The position numbers and the translations under genes are program-made. The notes under the pieces are model-generated. The model was not told the DNA's origin. It saw nothing but the letters and a program-made list of their open reading frames with translations, and made no database searches. Source: Metellina segmentata (Eukaryota; Arthropoda; Arachnida; Araneae; Tetragnathidae). Taken from it: a stretch of 64,000 bases of DNA. Below are positions 12,401-20,724 of the stretch, piece after piece. Numbering within the stretch: the stretch's first letter is position 1; every line of letters begins with the position of its first letter. The stretch is from contig OX375879.1 in NCBI GenBank assembly GCA_947359465.1, positions 120,606,557-120,670,556 of the forward strand, given 5' to 3'.

Positions 12401-15400
12401 CAAGCAGGATTTTTTTTGGACCAATCCTGAAATTAAAAATATATTTTTTTAATGAAGAGATAAAACCAACACACACATCACATTTTTTTAAAAACATCGT
12501 TTATGTTTTTTTTTCTAATGGCGGGCACATTCGACCTAAGTCATTGGCCACTACAAGGCCAGAAGTGTTGGCCAGTTGTGAAGAAGCACCCAGTGTGAGG
12601 ACCATCATTGCACCTAATAATTTATACTTCGTAATTTTGAACCATGTTCAGATGACGAAGCAACACCTGAGCTGGTATACGCTTACAAATATCCATGCAC
12701 GAACCCGGATTCGAACCGGGGACCTTCCGATCTAGAGGCTAACACCTTAACCACTATACCGGTTGGTCGGCTGCACATTGTTTATGTTAATTTTAGCTAT
12801 TTCAAAGAAATACTTTTTCTACTATAATAAAAGGAAGGTTTCTCTCTTTCTATGGTGATCAGTGTCCTGACGAATCTATGGCACTTACAATAATGAAATT
12901 TGGCACAGAGATAGTCCTAATTTTTTCCACGTTTTGTGTAGCGCCCGAATTTTAAAATGTAATCTAGAAAATATTTTATTTAATTTATTAGATTTTTCAC
13001 CTTTTGTTTCACCTTTCACATCATAGCTACCTCGAATGAAGATGGAGCGGGTTTTGCGATTTTTGACCTCTGACGTCACAAGCGTTATTCGTCCTTATGC
13101 CTTCGGAACCGTGCCAAGTTTTCCGATTCTAGCGTGTTTTTATTTACGTTGTTGATAATATCCACTTCGAGGCCATCACGGATGTGCCATTGTAGTTCGT
13201 TTGCGAAGCATACCAAAATGGGAATCCGTAGCAATCAACGGGGGTTGGCGAGCGTCATCGAGCAGTGGTCACCACCTGACCTCCAAGAACTGTGTGCTTA
13301 GATCAGGGATACACAGCCCACATGCGGCCCTCGGTTTATTTGCTTGCGGCCCGCCTCACCATGTGTTATTTTAACTTTAACAAGTAACACGATAGATAAT
13401 TTTTAACAATTGTACATGCGCACGACAAAGTAGCTGTGGCTTCCGTTCGGTACCTGCATCTGTGCGAGCAAACATTTTCAGTCACGAATTATTAACAAAT
13501 CAAAAACTAGGAACCGCTTGACTAATGAAAATTTAAAATCTATTTTTCTACAAAAAGTCGAATAAAATGCTAAATCAATTGTTAAACCATTGCAATCTCA
13601 GCATCAAATTAAAATTTTTATTTAATTTTACCTTTCTTTGTGACATAAGGCCCATTCCAGAGACTTCGACAATCACTTGTAAACTGGTCTCGTGTTTAAG
13701 GTGTAAGCCTCTAGATCGGAACCTGGTTCGAATATGGGACAGTGCAAGATTATTTGTAGGCGTATGGTGTAGAGGCTTCTGATACTCCTTAAATCTGTCG
13801 GGGCCGAAAGTCCTCACTCTGGGTTGGAGTGGAAGTGTGGAGAGTGGGGTGCCATCTCAGGTGTTGCCTCGTCATATGACCGTGGTTCCAAATGACATGT
13901 TGTTGTCATCGGATCTTTCCGGATCGTCGTCAATGGCTCGTTGTGTCGCTCAAGAAAGACGTTAATTAAAATTATCTTAACTTACCGACAATCACTTATG
14001 CAAGTGCTGTTTTCAATCAAAATTCTAACTTTTGCCCTCCTAAACTATACTTTTTTTTTTAAATCATGATAATTCCTGTAATGATACTTTTCCAGCAGTT
14101 TTTAATCAAACCACTTAACCTGTTCAGAAACAAATTCCCTATTAAACAAATTTATGATCATGGGTTTTATCTTGTTCTGGATTCCTAATTGTTTTAGTTA
14201 CTCTATTTTTATCCTTTTCAGTGATTAATAGTCTCTCTACCTTCCTTTTTCACAATCTTTTACATTTATAAAATTTTTAAACTTGGCTGTAGAGTTTCGC
14301 TGTCATCTTCTAGATACTCCGTAATTGATACGTCCGTTCCGATCATTTCAACTATATATGATAGATACTTTTCGTGGAGTATTTCATTATCCCCTGAGTT
14401 AAATTGAATCTATGGGGCCTTTGGTCTTAGAAAATCTATGTCTTCCTGGTTTAGATTATTCAAATATGGTTTTATATTTGTTCCGCATTTATTTACACGT
14501 ATTTCCAAAATAGCTGGAATAGCAAATATTCAAGCCTTGGTTCTTTTTTATTTTCGAATGTGTATATGTATTTCTCTTCCTTAGGTTAGAGAGAGTTGCA
14601 ACTTTCGATTACGAACTGGGTGATACTGGTATCACTATTCCCAAAGGAATGATCGTCTCCGTTCCAGTCTATGCTATGCACAAAGATCCCGAATTCTATC
14701 CCGATCCAGACAACTTCAACCCAGACAGGTAAAATAGCTGATAGGAACCACCTAGTAGATGAATGAAGCAAATTTTACTCTGAGACGGATCTTTCATTCT
14801 TTATCTCTAATATTATAAAAGGAAGTGTTTGTCTGCCTGTTTGTCTGTTTTTTTTCACGGCCGCAAAATCCTGACGATTCCATGGCACTTACAGCAATGA
14901 GATTTGGCACACAGGTAGTTCAAATTTTTTGCAATTTTAGGGCCGAGGAGAATTTTTAAATTCAATCGAGAACATTTTTAAATGAATTTAATAGTTTTTT
15001 TCTCCATCGGATCTTTTAACGCGTTCTTCCGCGAAATGAAGAAACATCAAAATCTAGACTTTTCGACCTACGTGAACTTTACGTCAGCCTATGGAAAGAA
15101 GAACGCGAACAAAGTTATTGTTTTCGTTTCCGTTTTGATTTTGCGCGGAGGAAGGATTTTCCAGCCAGACGATAGAAACAAATAGTCTTTTAACTGGAGT
15201 CACTTTGTTCTTTTTTCTATTTTCTAGACATTTAAAGATAGAGTAAAAATTTCAACGGATTTGCGGAAAATTTCACTTTAGATTCCTACATTAAAATATG
15301 ATTTTCTTTAAATGAATAGTTTTTAAATTGAATATATCTTCAACGGAATTGAAATATGCGGAAAGTTTTATTCCAGATTAATACTTTACACAAAGGGCAC

Positions 15401-18400
15401 GGGCAACGCCGGGCTAGCCACGCAGTTTCTAGAATAAACTATTTTTTATTAAATATTTTTTTTCACTCTTATAAAATGTATAGTTTAATAATCTATATAT
15501 TGATCATTCTATGTCAAACAGCACTGTCCAATAACCAATTACCTCCAATTAGTTTTTTAACTTTGCAAGTCAAGTCTTATGTTTAATGAGAGTGAAAAGG
15601 TTTACTCCAAGTGTCTTGGCCAGCCGGCCACTTCTGAGCATATATTGGACTGCATGGGCCTCTCTAGAGAGGATATCTACTCTGACCCCCTTATTGTGCT
15701 TGATTTTCTGGGAGTCAATGAACTTGTGGACCTTGTCTGACTTCGTCAGACACTGAGTATCAGAAACAACAACAACAAACTTTGCAAGTTTGTCGTACTG
15801 CTATATTTTAAAAATTCTTGAAAGTCTTAGCTTCCAACTTTTAATAGTTGTTCGGTATATTAATTTAAAGTTTGAACATTTTGGCAGTTTTTCTGGATTT
15901 TAGGATCAATAAATGTCTTGTACCCCTTGACTTAATTGTCGAATACTGAATGAGAGCTTATTTTGTAGTAATATATACATCCTTTCAAATGACGTATCAC
16001 ACGACCTCTAGTGACTGTTCAATTTCTAAGTTATTCACTTTCACGCATCTGACTTACAATTACAAAAATTTTATTTATCACCTTTTTTTAATATAGATTA
16101 AAGATTTACAGTTTCATAGTGAGACACGCATGTGCGTTCATACTTTTAAAATATTCGAGGTAAATAGAAATAAATATGTAAACAGTAATTGCAAACACCG
16201 ATAGATCTCTATCGAAACACTTAAAATTAATGTACTAGAAATTTCCAGAATATTTTATATATGAGGCCGCTGGGTCAAAATTGACCTCTTTCTGTGTGGT
16301 TGGACATGCAATGACCAATATATTTTTCTTATTATTTTTTAATTGTTTAGGTAAAAATGAACAATTTCTTTGGGGAGAAAAAAGCGGCAGGGAGGAGTAT
16401 TTTCTCAAATCCAAAAATTTAATATGTACTTTTAAAATATGTCCAATATTTCTAATCAAATTAAGAGGAACAGGTATCCTAGCCAGCAGAGTCATGGATT
16501 AGCAACCGGTACGTAACGCGTTCGAAACTCGATCCAAAGATCTTCTGTTATTTGCTGGTGCACGTTAAGTATGTTGTGACCACAAATGTCTTCACGTTGG
16601 CGTGGTGTGGAAGTTTAGGAAGTTATCACAGGTGTTGAACTTGTAAATTTCAAAATGACGAGGTGTTGTCCTCGGTTCTTTCCCTTCAGGATTGTTTCCA
16701 GATCGTTGCCCAATAGCCCTTTCTATTTCTCCTGTGCGATGTTAATCAAATACCTACTTTCAATCAAATTTTAAACTTCGTAGTTTTGAAACAATTTTTA
16801 TTTGATGTTTTTGAGTTGCATAGATTTTATGCATTGTCTTTATAGAATGAGACAACTTAAAGTTTCACCAGTATTTAACGTCTATGGTGTGACATCGAAA
16901 ACCCTTTTTGTATTAGAGCAGGAAAAAAAATTTTGAGTACATAAAAGTATCTTCTCTTCTCCTAAATCCCAAACTGTAAACCGTAATTTAAATTTTCTAA
17001 ATTTTTAGTTTTTTTAACACGAACAATTGGGGTCTCAAGTGTCAAAATCTTTTTGAACACGTTTTGTGGAAACCAGGATTTGACCCTTTGTGTACATACA
17101 AAGAAGAGCATTGTATTTATATTTTAGTTATTGTTATTTATCACACACAAATTCCAAAATACCTTGTTCCAAAGATTCTGCTCCTCCTTTCTCTAATTTC
17201 TCTCTTCTGCGTCAAAAAATGTTTGATGCGTTTGTATTTCCATTTTGTGACGTTGTCTGCCTTGTGTGTGGCACAGAGAGAGAGTTTGGCCTAAATAATC
17301 ATTGTACTATAGAAACCCAATAAACAAATCTTGTTCTTATGCTAAGGTAATGGTAATTAATTAACGTCTCACTGAAGAAACACAACGCGTTATTACGGGA
17401 GATGCCGGAACAGGCTAACGTCACGTCCGGTGACGGAGCGGGAACAATCTCCATGGAAAATATCCGAGGACATCATCACGTAATTTTGCACCGCGGTCAG
17501 ATGACGTGGTCAATCCTTTTACTGGTAACCCACTCTCCAAGCTTCCACGCTATGCCAACTTCAGGACACTTGATTCCACGACATATTTATGTAACTCCAG
17601 ATCCCATACCACAACGGTCTTTGACTGGACAGAACTTCGAACTAATACTAATCCGTTAATTTTCCTACCGTTTCCCTTAAAAAGTAGGTATTCCTGGCTT
17701 TTGTAGAAGAGTATCCAAGTACATTTGAAAGAATCGTTTCTCAAAATACAGATTGGGATCCAGTTTTGAAGTTTGTTCTTTCTGCCTACAGGTTCACTCC
17801 TGAGGAAAAAGGCAACCGAGACATATACACTTATCTCCCTTTCGGAGCCGGACCCAGGAACTGTGTGGGAATGAGGTTCGCCCTCATGGAGATGAAAGTG
17901 TGCCTCGCCCATGTCATCGCCAACTTCGTCATCAAGAGGTGCCCCGAAACGAAGGTAAGTCTTGTGACGACTGGAAAAAAACGATTGCATGGTGACCTTT
18001 TGTTCCGAAGTTTTTCCTAGTGCCATAACCAATCGGTCTCGTATTCTCACGTTTGCTATTCCGATCACCCTCAACTAGAAGACAAGTTGTCAACACCTAG
18101 ATTGTCTTGGGCCTTCCTCAAGAAAAAGGCAGACCGTCCACCCAAAAAGAACACGTGTGTTAACAGTTCTGTGGTAAATCGAGCCAAAAAAAACATTAAA
18201 TCTGTCTTAGGGTCGGCATGTAATCCTACCTCTTGCTCTGCCTGTTGCACACGTTCTTATTTAACAATTCCGAGATCCAAGGAAAGGGCTCACAGCTGTG
18301 GAGTTTACACCCCTTAATGTTTCAGATGTCATTGAAAAACACCAGAATAAACATTCCAAGAGGGAGACGGACTCTCTTCCCCAGAGGAAACGAAACCGGG

Positions 18401-19993
18401 GAGACGAGGCGAGGCAGCCATTGGTGCGAAGTAGCAAAGGAAGAGCTCTCGTAAGACAACTATACGGTGAAGTTAGACACCAGTGAAAAAGAAACTGTGT
18501 AGAAAAGCTTGTTGTTTCTTGATGAACATTCTTTAATTGAATGTTCCATGTACATATTGAGTATATAGTCTTCCTATTGTTAATCGAGATATTTCGAGTT
18601 GTAATAAAACCTTGTAAAGATATCCAGCTGCGTCCTACTCCAGTTTATTACTGTGGTGGAAAAACACCACCGTCTCAAGAAATAAGACGAGACGAATCGG
18701 CCCGAGAAGTCCGATATTTCAACCACGTCATATCAGATACTCCCCTGATGTCAATACTGTGGTGCGATAATAATTTGGATGACTTGAATAAATACTGTCT
18801 TTAAGAACAGTACGTTACGTAGTGAACCCTCGCGCGGTTTTATCTGAAAGCGCTCGTCACATTTGGGGGTACAAGCACTTCGATGTATTGCACGAATTCT
18901 TACATGGTACTGCATTTGTTATCACGGTTTCACTCTTCGTTATTGTTACACATTAATTAATTATATACTCTATAACAAAAAAAAAAGTCGCACCACGAAG
19001 GAGTTGTCCATGAGTTGTGCCGGGCTCGATCCACTTGGAACGCGCTGACTGGGGTTGCAGAATCTTTAGTGACGAGTCCCGTTTCCAACTGTGTCCTGAC
19101 GACAGCCGTAGACTTATCTAGAGACATCCAGGGCTGCGTGGGGATCCTTCCCTTACTATCTCACGCCACACATGCCCACAACAGGGCGTTAGGGTCTGGG
19201 GTGTCATCTCTCTTGATAACGGGACCCTATTGTAGCAATTTCTGGCATACTTATAGCACAGCGGTACGTAAACGACATTCCTTCGTAAACGACCGGTTGT
19301 GTTACCGTTCCTTTTGCGACACCCCGGACTTACTTTTCAATAAGGTAAGGCTCAGCCGCACGTGTTGTTATGAACTGTCTTCGAGCTTTCCCAGCGCTTC
19401 CTTGGTCAGCTAGGTCTTCTGATCTCTCTCCCATAGAGCGCATTTTGGATGTTATGGGAAGGCGATTGCAACCAACCGGGAATGTTGACCATTTAGCCCG
19501 ACAGTTGGAGACGGCAATAAATTCCGTCTCCAATCTGGGAGCTTTCCAGGCCGGGTGACAGCTTGCATCCAGACCAGAGGTGGACCCACGCTTTATTGAC
19601 TTCCTGCCTTTGCAACGGTCAAACTCTTAAATAAATCATTCAATTGTTCTGAAATTTTAATCTTTTTTTTTGTATATATGTTTTTCACATCCACCCGTTT
19701 TTATTTTAATCGGACAACTCCTTCTTGGTGAGTCGAGTTTTTTTGTTATAAAGTATATTATTACATAAACACATAGTATTAAAGATGAATATAGATTAAA
19801 AGAGTCATTGAGTCTGTGAAATAAATAAGAACGTGCCAATCTCCAAATCTATTAAAAGATGAAAAGTTTGTTTTAATATTGCGTTTGTTTCTTGTAGGTC
19901 CCTGTGAAGTTCGTCGTTGGTGAAGGTCTCCTGAAAGCAGGTGATGTTACTCTCGAAATGGAAGTCCGGAAAGATTCTCCATCGATCAAATGA
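384..19993 (+). CDS. Cytochrome P450, CYP3-clan-like, gene A (5' partial, 9 exons)
   Basis: Heme-thiolate monooxygenase, presumably ER-anchored and supplied with electrons by P450 reductase. Join: 384-472, 2450-2595, 5036-5151, 6098-6248, 9798-9961, 12269-12357, 14585-14728, 17792-17954, 19898-19993. All introns are GT-AG and the joined frame is open for 385 residues to a TGA. Landmarks in order: MDVIASSAFSTKIDSHNDP (E/F-helix region typical of CYP3), the I-helix AGYHTT, the K-helix ETLR followed by LFPP, FNPDRF, and the heme loop FGAGPRNCVG. The protein starts at about residue 151 of the family; exons for the anchor, proline hinge and C-helix must lie upstream. All internal exon lengths equal those of gene B. 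Oddities are the histidine in the I-helix acid position and a weak GTGGGG donor after exon 9798-9961. Family assignment is firm; subfamily and substrate cannot be given. No frameshift or internal stop is seen, so it looks functional. Confidence 0.93.
590..843 (+). repeat. Local direct repeat, two ~96-base copies
   Basis: Copies at 590-686 and 748-843 both run from CAAGTGCTATGACCCCAACC through TTTGTCGTTTTTC to TTATTTAG, about 157 bases apart. A tandem duplication inside a gene A intron. No coding content. Confidence 0.8.
1379..1614. mobile_element. Small inverted-repeat element (MITE-like)
   Basis: About 236 bases. Starts GGCCCTGTTCACATGAGG and ends with the complementary arrangement (GTTCACATGAC, then TTAGGGC). 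The imperfect inverted termini and absence of coding sequence suggest a non-autonomous DNA transposon. Superfamily not determined. Confidence 0.4.
1618..1760 (+). mobile_element. Helitron-like H1 fragment
   Basis: Shares AAAGATAGAGTA, a TTCAACGGATTT-like segment and GATTTTCTTTAAATGAA with longer H1 copies at 14804 and 45011. Both ends are missing. Confidence 0.45.
1761..2449. other. Intron sequence, nothing recognised
   Basis: AT-rich with short A runs. No open frame, tRNA, SINE or inverted repeat that I can support. Confidence 0.4.
2450..2595 (+). CDS. P450 gene A exon 7
   Basis: Acceptor CTCCTTAG, donor GTAAGT. Encodes SLYEALSMDVIASSAFSTKI, then DSHNDPENMFVQMAKK and FLLF. The MDVIASxAFSTKIDSHNDP block is a hallmark of CYP3-type P450s. 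146 nt, same length and phase as gene B exon 42851-42996. Gene A has EALSMD where gene B has GAYTMD. Confidence 0.9.
2800..3290 (+). mobile_element. Degenerate palindromic TTAA-family element
   Basis: Repeated decayed units of the GACGAGATATCTCGTC family, seen as GTGATATCTTGCC, GAGACATCTTGTCATC, CTCGTCGTTAGCAAAACTGA and TACGAGACATCTC. Sits in the gene A intron after exon 2450-2595. Open frames across it are accidental. Confidence 0.5.
3291..4080. other. Intron sequence, mostly featureless
   Basis: No coding homology recognised. An 18-base perfect palindrome, CTGCGACGTACGTCGCAG, lies at 3880-3897. A 68-codon frame at 3301 has no recognisable family. Confidence 0.4.
4105..4262 (-). pseudogene. 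LINE reverse-transcriptase ORF, C-terminal fragment
   Basis: The reverse strand reads RAVEVVFFRLLTGHDYLQRH and then RIGVASPVVCSFCE. This matches the FRLLTGHDYL plus CxxC module at the C-terminus of Jockey-like LINE ORF2 proteins. Truncated at both ends and without a poly(A) tail, so a dead fragment. Confidence 0.6.
4860..5005 (+). mobile_element. TTAA-family fragment next to exon 8 acceptor
   Basis: Contains GACCAGATCCTGATCGAGAT followed by ATCCTGTCGAAATACTTG, a decayed right end of the palindromic family. It stops about 30 bases before the splice acceptor of exon 5036-5151. Confidence 0.45.
5036..5151 (+). CDS. P450 gene A exon 8
   Basis: Acceptor TCTTTGCAG, donor GTAACT. Encodes FIAPWLVKALKIAVFDKET and then FFVNVTHQIVEERKKSGK, matching the F/G-helix region of CYP3-like enzymes. 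116 nt and the same phase as gene B 44847-44962. Confidence 0.9.
5152..6097. other. Gene A intron, nothing recognised
   Basis: AT-rich; two loosely similar CCATCTGTCTGTCTG stretches near 5760 and 5882. No transposon ends or gene-like frames. Confidence 0.4.
6098..6248 (+). CDS. P450 gene A exon 9
   Basis: Acceptor GTTTTTGCAG, donor GTAAGC. Starts SRNDFLQLLMDTAKEVSEEE, the strongly conserved RxDFLQLL block, followed by a variable acidic stretch before the I-helix. 151 nt, identical length to gene B 48060-48210. The first 38 bases differ from gene B at only one synonymous position. Confidence 0.92.
6318..6645. repeat. Two type B SINE fragments
   Basis: 6318-6383 is a plus-strand 3' piece (CAATAGCCCGTTGTGTTGCT). 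About 6494-6645 is a minus-strand piece (TCGCACTGGAGC, then GACGAGGTCAACACTTGAGC). Confidence 0.55.
6680..6992 (+). mobile_element. tRNA-derived SINE, type B
   Basis: Decayed tRNA-like head with B-box GAGTTCGAATCC. The shared body follows (CCTCACGTTGGCGTGGTGTG, GCCAGCTCAGGTG, GACCGTGGTTCAAAATTA), then AATAGCCCGTTGTGTTG and a TTACCTACCTA tail. Open frames here are body translations, not genes. Confidence 0.8.
6993..7262. other. Unrecognised spacer between two convergent SINEs
   Basis: About 270 bases of moderate GC. A minus-strand frame of 82 codons spans it but matches no family I recognise. Confidence 0.3.
7263..7575 (-). mobile_element. tRNA-derived SINE, type B
   Basis: Reverse orientation: starts with the complement of the tail (AGGTAGGTAGGTATTTAATA) and ends in the tRNA-like head (GGTTGCTAATCCGTTACTTT, then CAACCATGC). 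Forms an inverted pair with the SINE at 6680. Confidence 0.8.
7576..8007. other. Intron sequence with a short dispersed repeat
   Basis: About 7715-7775 (ending ATCATGTGACCAAAAC) resembles 61000-61050 in a gene B intron, so it is a dispersed repeat of unknown kind. Nothing else recognised. Confidence 0.35.
8008..8591 (+). repeat. Direct repeat pair 471 bases apart
   Basis: Copies at 8008-8119 and 8479-8591 share AATAAAACAGTGCAACTTT, AAGTACTTCATG and TAGAGTTGGGTTACA. The right copy runs directly into the LINE fragment at 8587. This may be a tandem-duplicated LINE 5' flank or a solo-element flank; I cannot decide. Confidence 0.55.
8587..9055 (+). pseudogene. Jockey-like LINE ORF2 C-terminal fragment
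   Basis: Across one frameshift near 8700 the reading is KLAPVVSLLTTK, then LLYKAI, then MQIFQNRILRAIANVPYYVQ followed by NEVIHSDLKI. This is the post-RT region of Jockey-type ORF2 (QNxxLRxIxNxPWYVxNxxIHxDL). Truncated 5' and frameshifted, so not functional. Confidence 0.7.
9056..9797. other. Gene A intron, nothing recognised
   Basis: AT-rich sequence up to the I-helix exon. No supported repeat or gene. Confidence 0.35.
9798..9961 (+). CDS. P450 gene A exon 10 (I-helix)
   Basis: Acceptor TTTCTCTGCAG. Encodes LSMDELVSQCVIFFFAGYHT and onward through NPEVQDKLRKEVDD to LKEHH. AGYHTT aligns to the oxygen-activating I-helix motif AGxE/DTT, with histidine in the acid position. The donor reads GTGGGG, weaker than the GTAAGT in gene B. 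164 nt, as in gene B. Confidence 0.92.
10014..10245. repeat. Rearranged type B SINE
   Basis: Begins with a plus-strand head (GCCGCGGTAGCCCGGTTGG) then switches to a minus-strand body (TTGAACCACGGTCAGGTGAC). Evidence of SINE recombination or template switching. Confidence 0.6.
10623..11173. mobile_element. Non-autonomous hAT-like element
   Basis: Termini CAGGCCTCGAAATA and, reversed, AAGGGCTCGAAATACCC resemble hAT inverted ends. Flanks show an approximate 8-base duplication (TTTTAAAC and TTCTAAAC). Internal GTGCACCT-type motifs occur near both ends. No transposase. Confidence 0.55.
11174..11612. other. Intron sequence, nothing recognised
   Basis: AT-rich. No supported feature. Confidence 0.3.
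11613..11770 (-). mobile_element. Helitron-like H1 copy (5' end)
   Basis: The reverse strand begins TCTCTATTATTATTAAAGGA after an A, then the GGCACACAGG motif shared with other H1 copies. The TC start after A fits Helitron insertion preference. Confidence 0.5.
11866..12005 (-). mobile_element. Type B SINE, head half
   Basis: Reverse orientation: CACGCCAACGTGAGGGTGTT, then TTTAACATTCACCAG, then a tRNA-like head with complement of CGAGTTAGAATC and CCGGTTAGAAAAG. 3' half missing. Confidence 0.65.
12140..12207 (-). repeat. tRNA-like sequence (decayed head)
   Basis: The reverse strand reads GGGCCGAGGTAGCTCAGTTG with an A-box-like start and a degenerate B-box region (GGTGAGAACCTCGATCC). It resembles the head of the SINE at 59760 more than an intact tRNA; the stems are not restored. 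Confidence 0.4.
12269..12357 (+). CDS. P450 gene A exon 11 (K-helix)
   Basis: Acceptor CACTTGCAG, donor GTATAG. Encodes GEMTYEALQNMKYIDNVIAE and then TLRLFPPAVR. It holds the ExxR motif (ETLR) and the usual PP of the K-helix turn. 89 nt, same phase as gene B 54706-54794. Confidence 0.93.
12628..12772 (-). mobile_element. tRNA-derived SINE, type A (5' half)
   Basis: Reverse orientation, well-preserved head: complement of CCGACCAACCGGTATAGTGG with B-box GGTTCGAATCC. A 5'-half copy with most of the body lost. Confidence 0.8.
12815..13300 (+). mobile_element. Helitron-like H1 copy
   Basis: Starts TACTATAATAAAAGGAAGG, continues GACGAATCTATGGCACTTAC and TGAAATTTGGCAC, and near its right end has GTTTGCGAAGCATACC and GGGTTGGCGAGC, as in the 45011 copy. 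Non-coding. Confidence 0.5.
13303..13565 (+). pseudogene. hAT transposon fragment (Charlie/ZBED-like)
   Basis: Left end CAGGGATACACAGCCCACAT then GCGGCCCTCGG, a classic hAT-type terminus. It is followed by a decayed C-terminal transposase (EQTFSVTN, then NEN-LKS-like and FLQKV). About 260 bases, internally deleted. Confidence 0.5.
13693..13976 (+). mobile_element. tRNA-derived SINE, type A
   Basis: AAGGTGTAAGCCTCTAGATC with B-box GGTTCGAATATG, then body (GGTGTAGAGGC, AAGTCCTCACTCTGGGTTGG) and GTTAATTAAAATTATC tail. More diverged than the TSD-bearing copies. Confidence 0.75.
13977..14584. other. Gene A intron, nothing recognised
   Basis: AT-rich. No supported feature. Confidence 0.35.
14585..14728 (+). 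CDS. P450 gene A exon 12 (beta/meander)
   Basis: Acceptor TCTCTTCCTTAG, donor GTAAAA. Encodes the block ending GITIPKGMIVSVPVYAMHKD, then PEFYPDPDNFNPDR, the family's PERF-equivalent region. 144 nt, same as gene B. Confidence 0.93.
14804..15426 (+). mobile_element. Helitron-like H1 element, longest copy
   Basis: Starts TCTCTAATATTATAAAAGG after A and ends near GGGCAACGCCGGGCTAGCC. The 5' TC and a GCCGGG-CTAG 3' region fit a non-autonomous Helitron. No Rep/helicase coding seen. Confidence 0.55.
15571..15777 (+). mobile_element. 5'-truncated LINE insertion with TSD
   Basis: Encodes a C-terminal tail CLGQPATSEHILDCMGLSRE, then DPLIVLDFLGVNELVDLV, then an (AAC)n tail. This is the terminal zinc-knuckle-like module of Jockey-type ORF2. 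Flanked by a perfect 12-base duplication AACTTTGCAAGT (15559-15570 and 15778-15789), proving retrotransposition. Confidence 0.8.
15790..16475. other. Gene A intron, nothing recognised
   Basis: AT-rich; a plus and a minus frame overlap at 16235-16502 but neither matches a family. Confidence 0.35.
16476..16765 (+). mobile_element. tRNA-derived SINE, type B (diverged)
   Basis: Head with GATTAGCAACCGGTACG and GCGTTCGAAACTCGATCC, body CTTCACGTTGGCGTGGTGTG, and a GATGTTAATCAAATACCTAC tail. Confidence 0.7.
16766..17344. other. Gene A intron, nothing recognised
   Basis: AT-rich. Overlapping frames at 17064-17323 show one CxxC pair but no recognisable domain. Confidence 0.3.
17345..17680 (-). mobile_element. 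tRNA-derived SINE, type B
   Basis: Reverse orientation: GGTAATTAATTAACGTCTCA at the tail side through GACGACATCATCACG-like body to a decayed head. Ends about 110 bases upstream of the heme exon acceptor. Confidence 0.65.
17792..17954 (+). CDS. P450 gene A exon 13 (heme-binding)
   Basis: Acceptor TTCTGCCTACAG, donor GTAAGT. Contains the complete heme-ligand signature FGAGPRNCVG with the axial cysteine, followed by MRFALMEMKVCLAHVIANF (L-helix). 163 nt, same as gene B 60670-60832. Confidence 0.95.
18060..18486 (+). other. Unrecognised coding-like stretch
   Basis: From LEDKLSTPRLSWAFLKKK the frame at 18087 is open for 76 codons and basic, then shifts to frames ending in GEVRHQ. Composition is less AT-rich than its neighbours. 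It lies in the intron before the terminal exon and may be a transposon ORF remnant. I do not recognise it. Confidence 0.25.
18971..19750 (+). mobile_element. Tc1-like DNA transposon, degenerate
   Basis: Termini TATAACAAAA and a reversed TTTTGTTATA frame inverted repeats that include GAAGGAGTTGTCC in both ends. The interior carries a broken Tc1-type transposase; the clearest stretch is SDLSPIERILDVMGRRLQPT near 19410, matching the catalytic W-PxRSPDLSPIE-D/W motif. Several frameshifts and an internal deletion leave about 780 bases, so it is inactive. It lies in the last gene A intron. Confidence 0.75.
19898..19993 (+). CDS. P450 gene A terminal exon
   Basis: Acceptor GTTTCTTGTAG. Encodes 31 residues beginning VPVKFVVGEGLLKAGDVTLE and ends with TGA at 19991-19993. 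It matches the usual short C-terminal beta region after the L-helix. The equivalent exon of gene B is not in the window. Confidence 0.9.
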   Translation, partial: VPVKFVVGEGLLKAGDVTLEMEVRKDSPSIK

Positions 19994-20520
19994 ACGGATT
20001 GTTCCGCGATCGTATATAACAAGAACGCTTTGTGATACGCATATCGATATTGACTGCCGCAAACTATGTATCTTCTTTTCACTTAAAAATACTGTCTGTC
20101 TATTCCGAGAACTAGTCATGTCACCACATTTTGGGTGGTGGTCTCTCTGGAAACAAGGCAGATCCATTTTGAGAAGGGGTGACTCTCGCGATGACTTGAT
20201 TTTGCTTTGTTCTTCGCGAATGTTGATGACGGAGAGGAGTAGTTTTCTAGTATAGTTCTTTCAAACAAAAATCTTAAATGTATTCCCATAAAATCATTTT
20301 GTGTTCCGCACTAGAAACAATTTCTTCAAGCGTCCCCTATGAAAAACAAACGTTTCTACAGCAATAGACATTGGCAGAATTTGTGTTTGGACTAGGTCTC
20401 GCGATAGACAGACAATAACGTACGAATGCACTCATGATCGTGTATTATATTATACAAGACAAATAATCAATGTACAGATTTTTATAATGGCTTGAATAAA
20501 AACGCTTCATTTTTCATTTC
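19994..20520 (+). other. Probable 3'UTR of P450 gene A
   Basis: Sequence directly after the gene A stop codon, AT-rich and without SINE or transposon homology until about 20570. It includes a canonical polyadenylation hexamer near the end, so transcript cleavage is expected around 20515-20525. The exact site is inferred. Confidence 0.5.
20495..20500 (+). promoter_or_regulatory. Polyadenylation signal AATAAA of gene A
   Basis: Canonical AATAAA about 500 bases after the stop codon, followed by a T-rich stretch. It is the first well-placed hexamer downstream of the terminal exon. Confidence 0.55.
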
Positions 20521-20574
20521 AGGAATTTATTATCAGACAACTTAATATAATGCGATCTTTAAAGCGATGGGGTA

Positions 20575-20676
20575 GTATGTGTGTGTGTCGGTGTGCATGT
20601 GTATATTAATATGTATGTTTGTTTCTATGTAAGTGTGTTTGTACGTACGCGCATTTGTGTGTATATGTGTGTGGTC
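20575..20676. repeat. Degenerate TG-rich microsatellite
   Basis: Interrupted (TG)n run mixed with TATGTGTG and TACGTACG, just after the gene A 3' end. Open frames across it on both strands are low complexity and not genes. Confidence 0.7.
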
Positions 20677-20724
20677 ATCCCACAGACCCACAAACACTTG
20701 TATCTGCTTCACTTTGCCCGAAAC

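Noticed and set aside
12680..12772. Candidate tRNA gene
   Set aside because: It has A-box and B-box-like sequences but continues into the SINE body, and the stems are imperfect. Same for the other SINE heads.
17090..17323. Zinc-finger-like CLVCG in a 77-codon frame
   Set aside because: Only one CxxC with no following His pair in the right spacing; too little to call a BED finger.
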